64,000 nt of DNA, taken from contig NZ_CP013949.1 of assembly GCF_000296215.2 (NCBI RefSeq), positions 3,527,501-3,591,500 of the forward strand. Reading direction: 5' to 3'. Below the pieces are notes generated by a model. It had not been told where the DNA came from and did no database searches. It was given only the letters and a program-made list of their open reading frames with translations. The stretch's first letter is position 1; every line of letters starts with the position of its first letter. The stretch comes from Bradyrhizobium sp. CCGE-LA001 (lineage in GTDB: Bacteria > Pseudomonadota > Alphaproteobacteria > Rhizobiales > Xanthobacteraceae). A program made the translations under genes and the position numbers. Positions 24,979 through 33,649 of this stretch are shown here, in pieces.

Positions 24979-27378
24979 ATGGGGAATATGAGGTCACCGC
25001 GGTCGTTGCGTTCGGCTGCGTCAAGAAAGTCTATCGACAAGAACTTCGATGCTGCCGCGGGCAAGACAGTCTCCGCCGTTGCAAGCTTGCTCGCCGTCGC
25101 GACGGTGTCGAGCGGCGCTGAGGCGCAGCAGTCGAGCCTGCCCCCGGTGACGGTCGATGCTCCTGTGCAGCGTCCGCGTCCGGTGACCTCGAAGCCTTCG
25201 CCGGAGCAGGTCCGCGCCCGCAACGCGCTGCGCCGTGCCGCGCAGCGACAGCAGGCCCGTCAGACGGCACCCACCACGCCGTCCGGACCGCCCGATGGCA
25301 ATCCCTATGCCGATCCTGCCGCGCCCTACAAGGTCGACCACGTCCAGGCCTCGGGCAAGTTTCCCGAGAAGATGCTGAACACGCCGAAGTCCATCACGGT
25401 GCTCAGCAAGGAAGTGCTCGAGGACAAGAACGCGACGACGCTGAAGGAGATCGGGCGATCGACCGCGGGCGTCACGCTGGGCTCGGGCGAGGGCGGCAAC
25501 GCGTTCGGCGACCGCTTCTTCATTCGCGGTTTCGACGCACGCAACGACGTCTTCATCGACGGGATCCGCGATCCCGCCGTCTCGATCCGCGAGAACTTCT
25601 TCACCGAGCAGATCGAGATCCTGCGTGGACCGGCATCCTCCTATGCCGGCCGCGGCACCGCCGGCGGCGCCATCAACATCGTCACCAAGCAGGCGGGTGA
25701 TCGCAACTTCCAGCGCGTGGATTCCGAGTTCGGCACCGACATGACTAAGCGCGTCACACTCGACGTCAACCAGGTCATCGATCCGACCTTCTCTGTGCGC
25801 ACCGGCGGCCTGTTCCAGGACGCCAACGTCGCCGGTCGCAACTACGTGACCGACAATCGCTGGGGCAGCTTCATCTCGACCAAGTACACCCCAACGAGCG
25901 ACATCAAGATCACGACGAACTACGTCCACACCGATCTCAGCGGTCTGCCCGATTTCGGCGTGCCCTATTACAAGCAGGGCAACGTGCCGGTGACTTCGGC
26001 CGGCATTCCGCGCGGCAACTGGTACGGCTTCCTCAACCGCGACTTCCAGACCGCGCGGCAGGATTTCGGCACCGGCACGATCGAGTACCGGGTCAATGAA
26101 GCCATCACGCTCACGAGCAAGGTGCGCGGCGAGCACTCGGTGCTCAACTACATCGGTACGCTGCCGCAGAACCCGAACACGACCAGCCCCAATCCGCTGC
26201 TCTGGACCACGACGGCGAGCGCGCAGAGCCGCTACCAGAACGTTGACGTCTGGGCCAACCAGAACGAGGCCACGTTCAAGCTCGACACCGGCGGGGTCAA
26301 GCATACCGCGGTGTTCGGCGTCGAATACTCGAACGAGAACATCTCAATCGACCGTTATGCCGGCCTTGCATCGGAGCTCAACGGCGCCGGCTTCACGAGC
26401 AATGGCGCCGTCCAGAACGTCAATCTCTACTCTCCGCAGTTCACCTACATTCCCTTCGGCATACCGTCGCTGGTCGGCAATCCGACGCGCTATGGCGTTA
26501 ACACCAGCAGCGTCTATGTCATGGACACTGCGAACTGGCAGGACACGATCATCGTCAATGGCGGCGTCCGCTATGACGGCTATAGCCAGAGCGCGTCGAA
26601 CAATGCGAGCTATGTGAAGCAGAACGCCGACCTGGTGAACTACAACGTCGGCCTGGTTTACAAGCCGATGTCGATTGGCAGCATCTATGCGGCCTACGCG
26701 ACCTCGGCCAACCCGTTCGGTTCGGAGCTTGACGCGACGGCCACCGATTACGGCGGTGTTCCTCCCAACGCGACGCTCTTGCTCGGGCCCGAGCGCAACA
26801 AGGCGATCGAGCTCGGCACCAAATGGGAGCTTGCCGATCGCCACCTGCTGGTGACCGGTGCGCTTTTCCAGACCACCAAGGACAATGCGCGCGAGACCAA
26901 CGCCGCTGGTCTGCTCACCGCCAACGCGGCCTACCGTATCCAGGGCATTGACATCGAAGCCGAAGGCAAGATCACCGATCGCTGGAGCATCTTCGGTGGC
27001 CTGGTCCTGATGCAGTCGAAGGTCACGCAGAGCAACATTCCCACCAACATCGGCCTCCAGCTCGCCAACATCGCGCACCAGTCGTTCAGCATGCTGACCA
27101 AGTACAAGTTCGACGGCGGGTGGGAGTTGGGCGGGCAGGCGGTGTACCGCTCCAAGGTCTATGGCGGTACCTTCGCGGCCAACACCAACGAGCTGCCGAG
27201 CTACTGGCGTTTCGACGCCTTCGTCGAGAAGAAGATCGACCAGAATTGGACCATGAAGTTCTACGCGCAGAACCTCACCAACAAGCTCTATTACGACTCG
27301 TTCTATCGCAGCAACGTGCCGTTCGTGGCGGTTGCGCCGGGGCGGGCCTTCTACGTCGTCACGACAGCGAAGTTCTGA
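24979..27378 (+). CDS. TonB-dependent ferric siderophore receptor
   Basis: Outer-membrane 22-strand barrel that imports a ferric siderophore using TonB energy. From the chosen start it has 799 residues. An N-terminal secretion signal ends near GAEAQQ, followed by a plug domain with TPKSITVLSKEVLEDK, FFIRGFDARNDVFIDG and ILRGPASSYAGRGTAGG. The barrel ends in the outer-membrane C-terminal F. It resembles the FhuE/Fiu/PiuA siderophore class, and piuC downstream supports a catecholate ligand. ATG alternatives are at 24859 (too close to the ICE boxes) and 24988. Confidence 0.94.
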   Translation: MGNMRSPRSLRSAASRKSIDKNFDAAAGKTVSAVASLLAVATVSSGAEAQQSSLPPVTVDAPVQRPRPVTSKPSPEQVRARNALRRAAQRQQARQTAPTTPSGPPDGNPYADPAAPYKVDHVQASGKFPEKMLNTPKSITVLSKEVLEDKNATTLKEIGRSTAGVTLGSGEGGNAFGDRFFIRGFDARNDVFIDGIRDPAVSIRENFFTEQIEILRGPASSYAGRGTAGGAINIVTKQAGDRNFQRVDSEFGTDMTKRVTLDVNQVIDPTFSVRTGGLFQDANVAGRNYVTDNRWGSFISTKYTPTSDIKITTNYVHTDLSGLPDFGVPYYKQGNVPVTSAGIPRGNWYGFLNRDFQTARQDFGTGTIEYRVNEAITLTSKVRGEHSVLNYIGTLPQNPNTTSPNPLLWTTTASAQSRYQNVDVWANQNEATFKLDTGGVKHTAVFGVEYSNENISIDRYAGLASELNGAGFTSNGAVQNVNLYSPQFTYIPFGIPSLVGNPTRYGVNTSSVYVMDTANWQDTIIVNGGVRYDGYSQSASNNASYVKQNADLVNYNVGLVYKPMSIGSIYAAYATSANPFGSELDATATDYGGVPPNATLLLGPERNKAIELGTKWELADRHLLVTGALFQTTKDNARETNAAGLLTANAAYRIQGIDIEAEGKITDRWSIFGGLVLMQSKVTQSNIPTNIGLQLANIAHQSFSMLTKYKFDGGWELGGQAVYRSKVYGGTFAANTNELPSYWRFDAFVEKKIDQNWTMKFYAQNLTNKLYYDSFYRSNVPFVAVAPGRAFYVVTTAKF

Positions 27379-27380
27379 TC

Positions 27381-28070
27381 ATGTTGACCTGCCTGCCTGG
27401 CATTCTCAGCAAGCATGATGTGGCGGATTTTCGCCGCATCATGGATGCCAGCGCATGGGAGGACGGCCGCTCGACTGCGGGTGCGCAGTCGGCCATGGTC
27501 AAGCGTAACGAGCAATTGCCGCCGGACGGCGAGGTCGCGCGCAAACTCGGCAACCGCATCATCTCGGCGTTGACGTCGAACCCGCGCTTCGTCGCGGCGG
27601 CAATCCCACTCCAGATATTCCCGCCGCTGTTCAACCGCTATGCGGCGAGCAGCGGCCACCATTTCGGCCTGCATGTCGACAATGCGATCCGCGGCGACCG
27701 CTTGACCGGCCTTCGCATCCGCACGGACCTGTCGGTCACGCTGTTCCTCGCCGAGCCGGACGAGTATGACGGTGGCGAACTTGTGATCGAGGACACCTAC
27801 GGTTCGCACGAAGTCAAGTTGCCGGCCGGCGACTGCGTGCTCTATCCCTCGACCAGCCTGCATCTCGTCACGCCGGTGACGCGCGGAACGCGGGTTGCGT
27901 CTTTCTTCTGGCTTCAGAGCATGATACGGGACGATCAAGCTCGCAGCATGATCTTTGACCTCGACACCGCGATTCAGGCGCTGGTGGAACGGCTCGGGCG
28001 TGACGATCCCGAAACGGTCAAATTGACGGGTATCTATCACAACCTCATTCGCTACTGGGCCGAACTATGA
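27381..28070 (+). CDS. piuC: PiuC-type Fe(II)/2-oxoglutarate-dependent (PKHD) hydroxylase
   Basis: 229 residues. The iron-binding facial triad is H98, D100 (GLHVDN) and H161 (TSLHLVTPV), with the 2-oxoglutarate-binding arginine R171 in GTRVASFFW. Homologues (PiuC, YbiX) stand next to siderophore receptors and are iron-regulated; their substrate is still debated. It begins two bases after the receptor stop and overlaps exbB by four bases, so it belongs to the operon. Confidence 0.93.
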   Translation: MLTCLPGILSKHDVADFRRIMDASAWEDGRSTAGAQSAMVKRNEQLPPDGEVARKLGNRIISALTSNPRFVAAAIPLQIFPPLFNRYAASSGHHFGLHVDNAIRGDRLTGLRIRTDLSVTLFLAEPDEYDGGELVIEDTYGSHEVKLPAGDCVLYPSTSLHLVTPVTRGTRVASFFWLQSMIRDDQARSMIFDLDTAIQALVERLGRDDPETVKLTGIYHNLIRYWAEL

Positions 28071-29026
28071 AGAGCATGACCTTCCAAGCAAGCCTTGCCG
28101 CCGCCGCGATGCTGGCGGCCGCCTGGCTGGTTTCTCCTGTTTCCGCCCAGACACAAGCTCCGCCGGCACCGGCGCAATCGGCACCGGCCGGTCCGGCTCC
28201 GACGGCGCCGGCAGCCACCGCACCCAATGCCCCGGCGCCTTCTTCGACGGCAACCGTGTCCGCTGCTCCAACGGCGTCCCCCGCGGCTACGGCGTCGACG
28301 ACCGCCAAGCTCGATGCAGCGGCTGCCGCCCCGGCCATGAAGGAATTGTCGCCCTGGGTGATGTTCATGTCGGCGGACATCGTCGTGAAGGCGGTGATGG
28401 TCGGGCTCGCCTTCGCCTCGTTGATGACCTGGACCGTCTTCATCGCCAAGTCGCTCGAGCTGTCGGTCGCCTCCAGCAAGCTTCGTTCGGCACTGAAGAA
28501 GACCGCAGAAGCGCGCTCGCTCGCGGAAGCTCAGATGGCCCTCGGAGCCAAGGAGGGAATCCTGCCGTCCTTCCTCGCCGCCGCGCTGCGCGAGGCGCGT
28601 ATGTCGGCCGGCCTCTCCAGCGATGCCGGCATCAAGGAGCGTGCGGCCTCGAGCTTCCAGGAGATCGTGCGTGCGGAGCAGCGGCGCATCCGCATCGGCA
28701 TGGGCGTGCTCGCGACCATCGGCTCCACGTCGCCCTTCGTCGGCTTGTTCGGCACGGTCTGGGGCATCATGAACAGTTTCATCGGCATCTCGAAATCGCA
28801 GACGACGAACCTCGCCGTGGTTGCGCCCGGCATCGCCGAGGCGCTGCTCGCCACCGCGATCGGCCTCGTCGCCGCCATCCCCGCCGTCATCATCTACAAT
28901 CATTTCGCACGCGTGACGAAAGGCTATCTCGAGCTCGTCAGCCGCGCCTCGGGCGCAGCGGGTCGGCTGCTCTCGCGCGATCTCGACCGCAGTCACGGCA
29001 GCGTGCATTCACGCGCAGCGGAGTGA
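28067..29026 (+). CDS. exbB: TonB-system energiser ExbB
   Basis: 319 residues. It has an N-terminal signal sequence (about residues 8-27) and a long Ala/Pro-rich periplasmic extension (to about residue 90), typical of rhizobial ExbB. Three membrane helices follow, with TIGSTSPFVGLFGTVWGIM and GIAEALLATAIGLVAAIPAV forming the proton channel wall. It works with ExbD to harvest the proton gradient for TonB. The ATG overlaps the piuC stop. Confidence 0.95.
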   Translation: MKSMTFQASLAAAAMLAAAWLVSPVSAQTQAPPAPAQSAPAGPAPTAPAATAPNAPAPSSTATVSAAPTASPAATASTTAKLDAAAAAPAMKELSPWVMFMSADIVVKAVMVGLAFASLMTWTVFIAKSLELSVASSKLRSALKKTAEARSLAEAQMALGAKEGILPSFLAAALREARMSAGLSSDAGIKERAASSFQEIVRAEQRRIRIGMGVLATIGSTSPFVGLFGTVWGIMNSFIGISKSQTTNLAVVAPGIAEALLATAIGLVAAIPAVIIYNHFARVTKGYLELVSRASGAAGRLLSRDLDRSHGSVHSRAAE

Positions 29027-29029
29027 GCC

Positions 29030-29488
29030 ATGGGCGTTTCACTCGCAGACAACGACGGTGAAGACGACGATTTCTCGGAAACGCACGACATCAACGTCAC
29101 GCCGTTCATCGACGTCATCCTGGTGCTGCTGATCATCTTCATGGTCGCAGCTCCGCTTTCCACCGTCGATTTGCCGATCGATCTGCCGACGTCGAGCGCG
29201 ACGCAGCAGAAGAAGCCGGACAAGCCGACCTATCTCAGCATCAAGCCGGATCTGACGCTTGCGATCGGAGAGAACCCGGTCCATCGGGCTGAGTTGATCG
29301 GCACGCTTGATGGGCTGTCCGACATGAGCAAGGACAAATATGTCTTCCTGCGCGCCGACAAGTCGGTGCCGTATGGGGAGTTGATGGGGGTCATGGAGCT
29401 CCTGCGCTCAGGCGGCTATACGCGGGTGAAGCTGGTGGCGCTGGAAGGCGCCCCGGGGGCACCTGCGGCCGGCGCTGGTCAGCCTTGA
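29030..29488 (+). CDS. exbD: TonB-system protein ExbD
   Basis: 152 residues with the standard ExbD build. A short cytoplasmic head ends in HDINVTPFIDVILVLLIIF, whose second aspartate is the proton-carrying residue of the single membrane helix. A periplasmic domain with YLSIKPDLTLAIG follows. It starts three bases after exbB. Confidence 0.95.
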   Translation: MGVSLADNDGEDDDFSETHDINVTPFIDVILVLLIIFMVAAPLSTVDLPIDLPTSSATQQKKPDKPTYLSIKPDLTLAIGENPVHRAELIGTLDGLSDMSKDKYVFLRADKSVPYGELMGVMELLRSGGYTRVKLVALEGAPGAPAAGAGQP

Positions 29489-29499
29489 GAAGACGCGCG

Positions 29500-30315
29500 A
29501 TGCCGAACGAAGCTGGACCATCCCGGAAGCTTTGGATCTTTGCAGCCGTGGCTGCGCTGGGGCTTCATCTCGGTGGCGCCGCGCTCGCGCTGGCGCATCT
29601 GCAGGCCGACGACGACGGCGATGGCCTTGGCGCGGCCGGCGCCGAGTTCGCCGTCGAGATGGCTTCGCCAAAGGCGCCCGAGACCGACCTTCCGCCGGGG
29701 CCTGACAGCGAAGCGATGCAGGAGCAGCAGGCGCTCCCCGAGCAAAAGGCCGAGACCAAGGAAACCGAGCTGCCGAAGGATCAGTCGCAAGAGGTCGAGG
29801 ATCCCGATCGCGTCGTCACCGAGACCATCTCGAAGAAGCCGCAGGACGAGGATCCGAAGATCGCGGCGGTCGAGACTCCCGCCGCCGAGGCATCGCCGCA
29901 ATCGGTTGCGACGGCACGGCAGACGCTCGATGAAGACGCGCGGGAGGCCGAGAAGGCGCTGGCGCCGGTGCTTGGCCTCGGCAAGGACATCCTCAAGATC
30001 ACGGCCGACTGGAATCGCAAGATCAGTGCGCATCTGACGGCTCACAAGGTCAATCCGGAGGGCAAGCAGCCCAATAACCAGAAGGTCAAGGTGAGCTTTG
30101 CGATCAACCGCAGAGGCAACGTGCTGTCGGTCGACGTCGTGGAGTCGTCCGGAGACGCCGCTTACGATGCGGCCGCGGTCTCGATCGTCCGCAAGTCCGA
30201 TCCCATTCCCCAGCCGCCCGCCGGGCTGACCGACGACCGCTTCGAGCGCACCGTCGACATCATCTTCACGCCGCCGGACGCCAAGAAAAAGAAGAATACG
30301 GCTCAGCGCCAGTAG
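29500..30315 (+). CDS. tonB: TonB energy-transducing protein
   Basis: 271 residues. It has a membrane anchor at about residues 11-32, then a long charged Pro/Glu/Lys-rich periplasmic spacer (about 45-150). The C-terminal TonB domain has VKVSFAINRRGNVLSVDVVESSG and ends near FERTVDIIFTPP. The start is ambiguous: ATG at 29500, or TTG at 29485 overlapping the exbD stop; the ATG was chosen. Last gene of the receptor-piuC-exbB-exbD-tonB operon. Its 3' end overlaps the convergent gene at 30303 by 13 bp. Confidence 0.92.
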   Translation: MPNEAGPSRKLWIFAAVAALGLHLGGAALALAHLQADDDGDGLGAAGAEFAVEMASPKAPETDLPPGPDSEAMQEQQALPEQKAETKETELPKDQSQEVEDPDRVVTETISKKPQDEDPKIAAVETPAAEASPQSVATARQTLDEDAREAEKALAPVLGLGKDILKITADWNRKISAHLTAHKVNPEGKQPNNQKVKVSFAINRRGNVLSVDVVESSGDAAYDAAAVSIVRKSDPIPQPPAGLTDDRFERTVDIIFTPPDAKKKKNTAQRQ

Positions 30316-30743
30316 AGGCGGATGCCGACATAGACCACGACCAGGCAGGCGAAGATCAGCGCCACTGGCAGCGGCCGCTTCTGGGTTCCAGCGGCTGTGC
30401 CCGCCCCGAAAAAGCTGGTGGTCTTCGGCCTCGGTGCCGGGCGGCGGAAGGCGGTAACATTGTCTTGCGCGGTTTCAGGCGGACGGGGGCGGACGTCAGG
30501 CGGGGTTCCAGCGCCGCCCATCTCGGCATAATAGGCCTTGTAGATCGCGCCGATGGTAGCCTCAGTGGCCTCGCCCTCGCCCATCTGTGCCAAGAGGTTC
30601 TTATAGCTTGCGAGGAACTCCTGGGCCTCCGGAGGGAGCGCGGACGACCCATTGAGCTTGGCCATCATCTTCCAGGTGGCAAAATCCGCGCGGGCGCGGG
30701 TATCGGCGCGTCGCGCGATCAGCATATCGGCAGCTTTGACCAA
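30303..30743 (-). CDS. Hypothetical tail-anchored protein
   Basis: 146 residues from a TTG at 30743 (GAGG eight bases upstream); an ATG at 30725 is the alternative. The N-terminal 70 residues are helical and charged (DFATWKMMAKLNGSS, EAQEFLASYKNLLAQMG). A Pro/Thr/Arg-rich linker follows, then a single C-terminal membrane helix (PVALIFACLVVVYVGIRL) ending in WR. I do not recognise the family. It starts 45 bp beyond the end of the site-2 protease gene on the same strand, so it may be cotranscribed with it. Confidence 0.68.
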   Translation of the reverse strand: MVKAADMLIARRADTRARADFATWKMMAKLNGSSALPPEAQEFLASYKNLLAQMGEGEATEATIGAIYKAYYAEMGGAGTPPDVRPRPPETAQDNVTAFRRPAPRPKTTSFFGAGTAAGTQKRPLPVALIFACLVVVYVGIRLYWR

Positions 30744-30787
30744 GTCGGCCTCGGGCCCTTCGGCTTGTGTTCGGGTGTCGCCGTCAA

Positions 30788-31468
30788 CTACGTATTGCCG
30801 GTCAGGAAGAGAACAGCCTGAATCACATAACCGGTCAACGTCCGCAGTATTGCTGAAATAACATCAAGATTTAGACCGAACTGCGAACCCGCCAGCGGCA
30901 GCAGGATCAACAGGCCGATTAGGATCAGCATCCCAAACGGCTCGAGCCGGGCCAGGGGCACGGCGAGCGGCCGCGGCAGCAGTCCGACCGCGACCCGGCC
31001 GCCGTCGAGCGGCGGAATCGGCATCATGTTGAAGACGGCGAGCACCGCGTTGATGATGAGCGCATTCTTGAGGTTGTCGGCAACCCATTTCGCCGCGCTC
31101 GCGGGCACCAGGGGCAGGGCATGGAAGGCGAGGGCGGTGGCGAGTGCCAGCAGGATGTTGGTGGCGGGCCCGGCCAGCGCCACCCAGACCATGTCGAGCC
31201 GGGGGTTGTTCAGCTTGCGGAAGTTCACCGGCACCGGCTTGGCGTAGCCAAACAGAAACGGCGAATGCGCGAATAGCAGCATCGCCGGCAGGATCACGGT
31301 GCCGAACGGGTCGATATGCCTGAGCGGATTGAAGCTGACCCGGCCGAGCTGCGAGGCCGTGTTGTCGCCGAGCCGGTCCGCGACGAAGGCGTGCGCGGCC
31401 TCGTGGAAGGTGATGGCGAGCACCAGCGGCAGCACCCAGACGGAAAGATCATAAAAGGAAATGTTCAC
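30788..31468 (-). CDS. Site-2 protease family (M50) membrane metalloprotease
   Basis: 226 residues, multi-spanning. The zinc site HEAAH is at residues 22-26 in the first helix and the second metal motif is PIPPLDGGRVAVG. The helices are typical of the small YwhC/SpoIVFB-like group without a PDZ domain. The start was set at the GTG at 31468, giving MNISFYDLSVWVLPL as in homologues; the frame is open to 31573. Substrates unknown. A tail-anchored protein gene follows on the same strand. Confidence 0.9.
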   Translation of the reverse strand: MNISFYDLSVWVLPLVLAITFHEAAHAFVADRLGDNTASQLGRVSFNPLRHIDPFGTVILPAMLLFAHSPFLFGYAKPVPVNFRKLNNPRLDMVWVALAGPATNILLALATALAFHALPLVPASAAKWVADNLKNALIINAVLAVFNMMPIPPLDGGRVAVGLLPRPLAVPLARLEPFGMLILIGLLILLPLAGSQFGLNLDVISAILRTLTGYVIQAVLFLTGNT

Positions 31469-31619
31469 GGCTCGTTGGTCCCGGTTGGCTCGCTGCTTCG
31501 CAGCCGTTCCAGCCGAACCGGCGGTGCAGCAGCGCTCCAGCTCAAGATAGGGTGGCCGGTTCCGAAATGCCACGCTGCAAAATCACTGCCCCGGTGCGCC
31601 GCCGTGCGGTCGCGCAAAT

Positions 31620-32012
31620 TCACGCCGGAATCGTCGTCTGATACTGCGTCAGTGCGTCGTCAATCTTCACCCAGGCGAGCTTTTCCGAGACCCAGATGTG
31701 CTCGGTCGGCGCGAAGGCGTTGCGATCGTCGAAGGTGGCCAGCGCGACGCCGGCGAGCGTTCCGTTGCGACGCCAGGCGAACAGCCGCGTGCCGCACTGT
31801 TTGCAGAACACGCGGTCGATGTTCTCGGAGGACGCGTAGCGGGCAGTCTCGCCGTCAACGCTGAGCGCACGCTGGTCGAACTGGGCGCGGGCGAAGTAGG
31901 GCGAGCCCATCGCCTTCTGACAGATGCGGCAATGGCAGATGCGGACGTTGAGCGGCTCGCCCTCCGCCTTGAACCGCACCGCGCCGCACAGGCATCCGCC
32001 CTCCCGGATCAT
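31620..32012 (-). CDS. GFA (glutathione-dependent formaldehyde-activating) family protein
   Basis: 130 residues of the Mss4-like CENP-V/GFA fold. The zinc-binding cysteines are GGCLCGAVRF (C7, C9), CHCRIC (C26, C28, C31) and FCKQCGT. The family name comes from Gfa of Paracoccus, whose enzymatic role has been disputed, so only the fold is assigned. The ATG at 32012 was chosen over an upstream open frame. It follows the SDR gene by seven bases on the same strand and may be cotranscribed. Confidence 0.88.
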   Translation of the reverse strand: MIREGGCLCGAVRFKAEGEPLNVRICHCRICQKAMGSPYFARAQFDQRALSVDGETARYASSENIDRVFCKQCGTRLFAWRRNGTLAGVALATFDDRNAFAPTEHIWVSEKLAWVKIDDALTQYQTTIPA

Positions 32013-32019
32013 GATGACC

Positions 32020-32766
32020 TCAATAGGTTGCGCGTCCGCCCGAGATGTCGAAGACGGCGCCGGTCGAGAACGCGCAGTCCTCCGATGCAAGCCAGCTCAC
32101 CATCGCGGCGAGCTCCTCCACCAACACGAAGCGCGCCTTCGGGATCTTCGACAGCATGAAGTCGATATGCTGCTGCGTCATCTGGTCGAAGATCGCGGTC
32201 TTTGCCGCTGCCGGCGTCACTGCGTTGACGAGGATGTCGTGAGCGGCGAGCTCCTTGCCGAGTGACTTCGTCAGCGCGATCAGGCCGGCCTTGGACGCCG
32301 AATAATGCGAGGCGTTCGGATTGCCTTCCTTGCCGGCGATCGAGGCGATGTTCACGATCCTCCCGTACTTCTGCTTGAGCATCACGGGCACGATCGCCTT
32401 GCAGACGATGAAGGGACCATCGAGGTTGATGCGCAGAACTTTCCGCCATTCCTCGAGGTCAGTCTCCCAGACCGGCTTGTTGACGCCGGCGATGCCGGCA
32501 TTGTTGACGAGGATGTCGATCTTGCCGAACGCGGCCAGCGTGGCGTCGCGAGCCTGCTCGACCGCAGCGGTGTCGGTGACGTCGACCTTGAACACGCGGG
32601 CGCTGTCGCCGATTTCTTTCGCGGTCTTCTCAGCGAGCGTCGCATCGAAATCCCAGATCGCGACCTTGGCGCCGGAGGCGACGAAGCGCTCGGTGATGGC
32701 GCGGCCAAAGCCCTGTGCGCCGCCGGTGACGACGGCAACGCGCCCATTGAGATCGATCTTGTTCAT
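32020..32766 (-). CDS. SDR-family oxidoreductase (3-oxoacyl-ACP-reductase/sugar dehydrogenase like)
   Basis: 248 residues, classical short-chain dehydrogenase. The NAD(P)-binding motif is TGGAQGFGRAI at the N-terminus with D at the end of strand 2 (AIWDFDA, favouring NAD). NNAGIAG, the catalytic S in NIASIAG, and the YSASK tyrosine-lysine pair are present. Being in the sugar-acid locus, it is probably the sugar, aldonate or 2-keto-3-deoxy acid dehydrogenase of the pathway rather than a fatty-acid enzyme. It follows the next SDR by 17 bp. Confidence 0.9.
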   Translation of the reverse strand: MNKIDLNGRVAVVTGGAQGFGRAITERFVASGAKVAIWDFDATLAEKTAKEIGDSARVFKVDVTDTAAVEQARDATLAAFGKIDILVNNAGIAGVNKPVWETDLEEWRKVLRINLDGPFIVCKAIVPVMLKQKYGRIVNIASIAGKEGNPNASHYSASKAGLIALTKSLGKELAAHDILVNAVTPAAAKTAIFDQMTQQHIDFMLSKIPKARFVLVEELAAMVSWLASEDCAFSTGAVFDISGGRATY

Positions 32767-32783
32767 GCCGGGTGCCCCAAGCG

Positions 32784-33515
32784 TCAGAGCATGTAGCCGC
32801 CGTCGACCACGAGGTCGACGCCGGTGGTGAAGGCGCTCTCGTCGCTACCGAGATAGACCGCCATGGATGCGATCTCCTCGGCGGTGCCGAGCCGACCCAT
32901 CTTCTGGCGAGAGATGAACATCTCCTTCCCCTGCGGCCCTTGCGCGGCGGCGCGGTCGAGCATCGATGGCGTCTCGACGGTGCCGGGGCAGATCGAGTTG
33001 CAGCGGATGCCCTTGGTGATGAAGTCGAGCGCGACCGCGCGCGACAGCAGCGACACCGCGGCCTTCGACGAGCTGTAAACATAGCGGTTCGCCGGCGGCC
33101 GCAGCGCGGCGCAGGACGAGATGTTCACGATGCTGCCGCCGCCACCCGCGATCATGTCGGGCAGGAATGCCTTGATGGTCCGGTGCATCGATTTGACGTT
33201 GAGGTCGAACGAGAAGTCGAAATCCTCTTCCGAGCATTCCAGGATGGTGCCGTGATGCACGAAGCCCGCAGCATTGAGCAGGATGTCGATCTTGCCGACG
33301 CGCTTGGCGAAGGCGTTGACGTCGGCGGTATTGCGGACGTCGAGCTTCGCGACCTCGGCCACGCCTTCCTTGGTCAGGCTCGCGATGCCGGCTTCGTTGA
33401 TGTCGGTCGCGATGACGGTTGCGCCCTCACGCGCGAATGCAATCGCGCATGCGCGCCCGATGCCTGCCGCAGCCGCCGTGACAACGGCGCGCTTTCCCTT
33501 GAGGCGGTCTGCCAT
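32784..33515 (-). CDS. SDR-family oxidoreductase, 2-keto-3-deoxy-L-fuconate dehydrogenase/BDH2-like
   Basis: 243 residues from the ATG at 33515, which has AGGGAG eight bases upstream. The glycine motif is VVTAAAAGIGRACA, an alanine-rich variant seen in BDH2 and 2-keto-3-deoxy-L-fuconate dehydrogenases. NAD preference follows from IATDIN. The catalytic S lies in NISSCAAL and the YSSSK pair is intact. Further typical features are CNSICPGTVETPS and the closing VDGGYML. Context between the dehydratase and another SDR supports a role on a deoxy-keto sugar acid. Confidence 0.9.
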   Translation of the reverse strand: MADRLKGKRAVVTAAAAGIGRACAIAFAREGATVIATDINEAGIASLTKEGVAEVAKLDVRNTADVNAFAKRVGKIDILLNAAGFVHHGTILECSEEDFDFSFDLNVKSMHRTIKAFLPDMIAGGGGSIVNISSCAALRPPANRYVYSSSKAAVSLLSRAVALDFITKGIRCNSICPGTVETPSMLDRAAAQGPQGKEMFISRQKMGRLGTAEEIASMAVYLGSDESAFTTGVDLVVDGGYML

Positions 33516-33552
33516 TTTGTTCTCCCTTGTATTCATTCGAATGCCAACCCCG

Positions 33553-33640
33553 CGTCATTGCGAGGAGCGAAGCGACGAAGCAATCCAGGACTGTCGCCGC
33601 GGGGATATCTCTGGATTGCTTCGCTTCGCTCGCAATGACG
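33553..33640. repeat. Nested palindromic repeat (CGTCATTGCGAG family)
   Basis: Outer arms CGTCATTGCGAG (33553-33564) and CTCGCAATGACG (33629-33640), inner arms GAAGCAATCCAG (33578-33589) and CTGGATTGCTTC (33611-33622), all perfect. It lies between the IlvD/Edd and SDR genes of the same strand. This family is distinct from the CCGGAAT and CTTCGAGACG repeats elsewhere in the window. Confidence 0.85.
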
Positions 33641-33649
33641 GTTTGGCTG

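Noticed and set aside
33553..33640. Inverted repeats taken as CRISPR or insertion-sequence ends
   Set aside because: Single nested palindromes without spacers, repeats in series or transposase frames; better explained as dispersed intergenic repeats.
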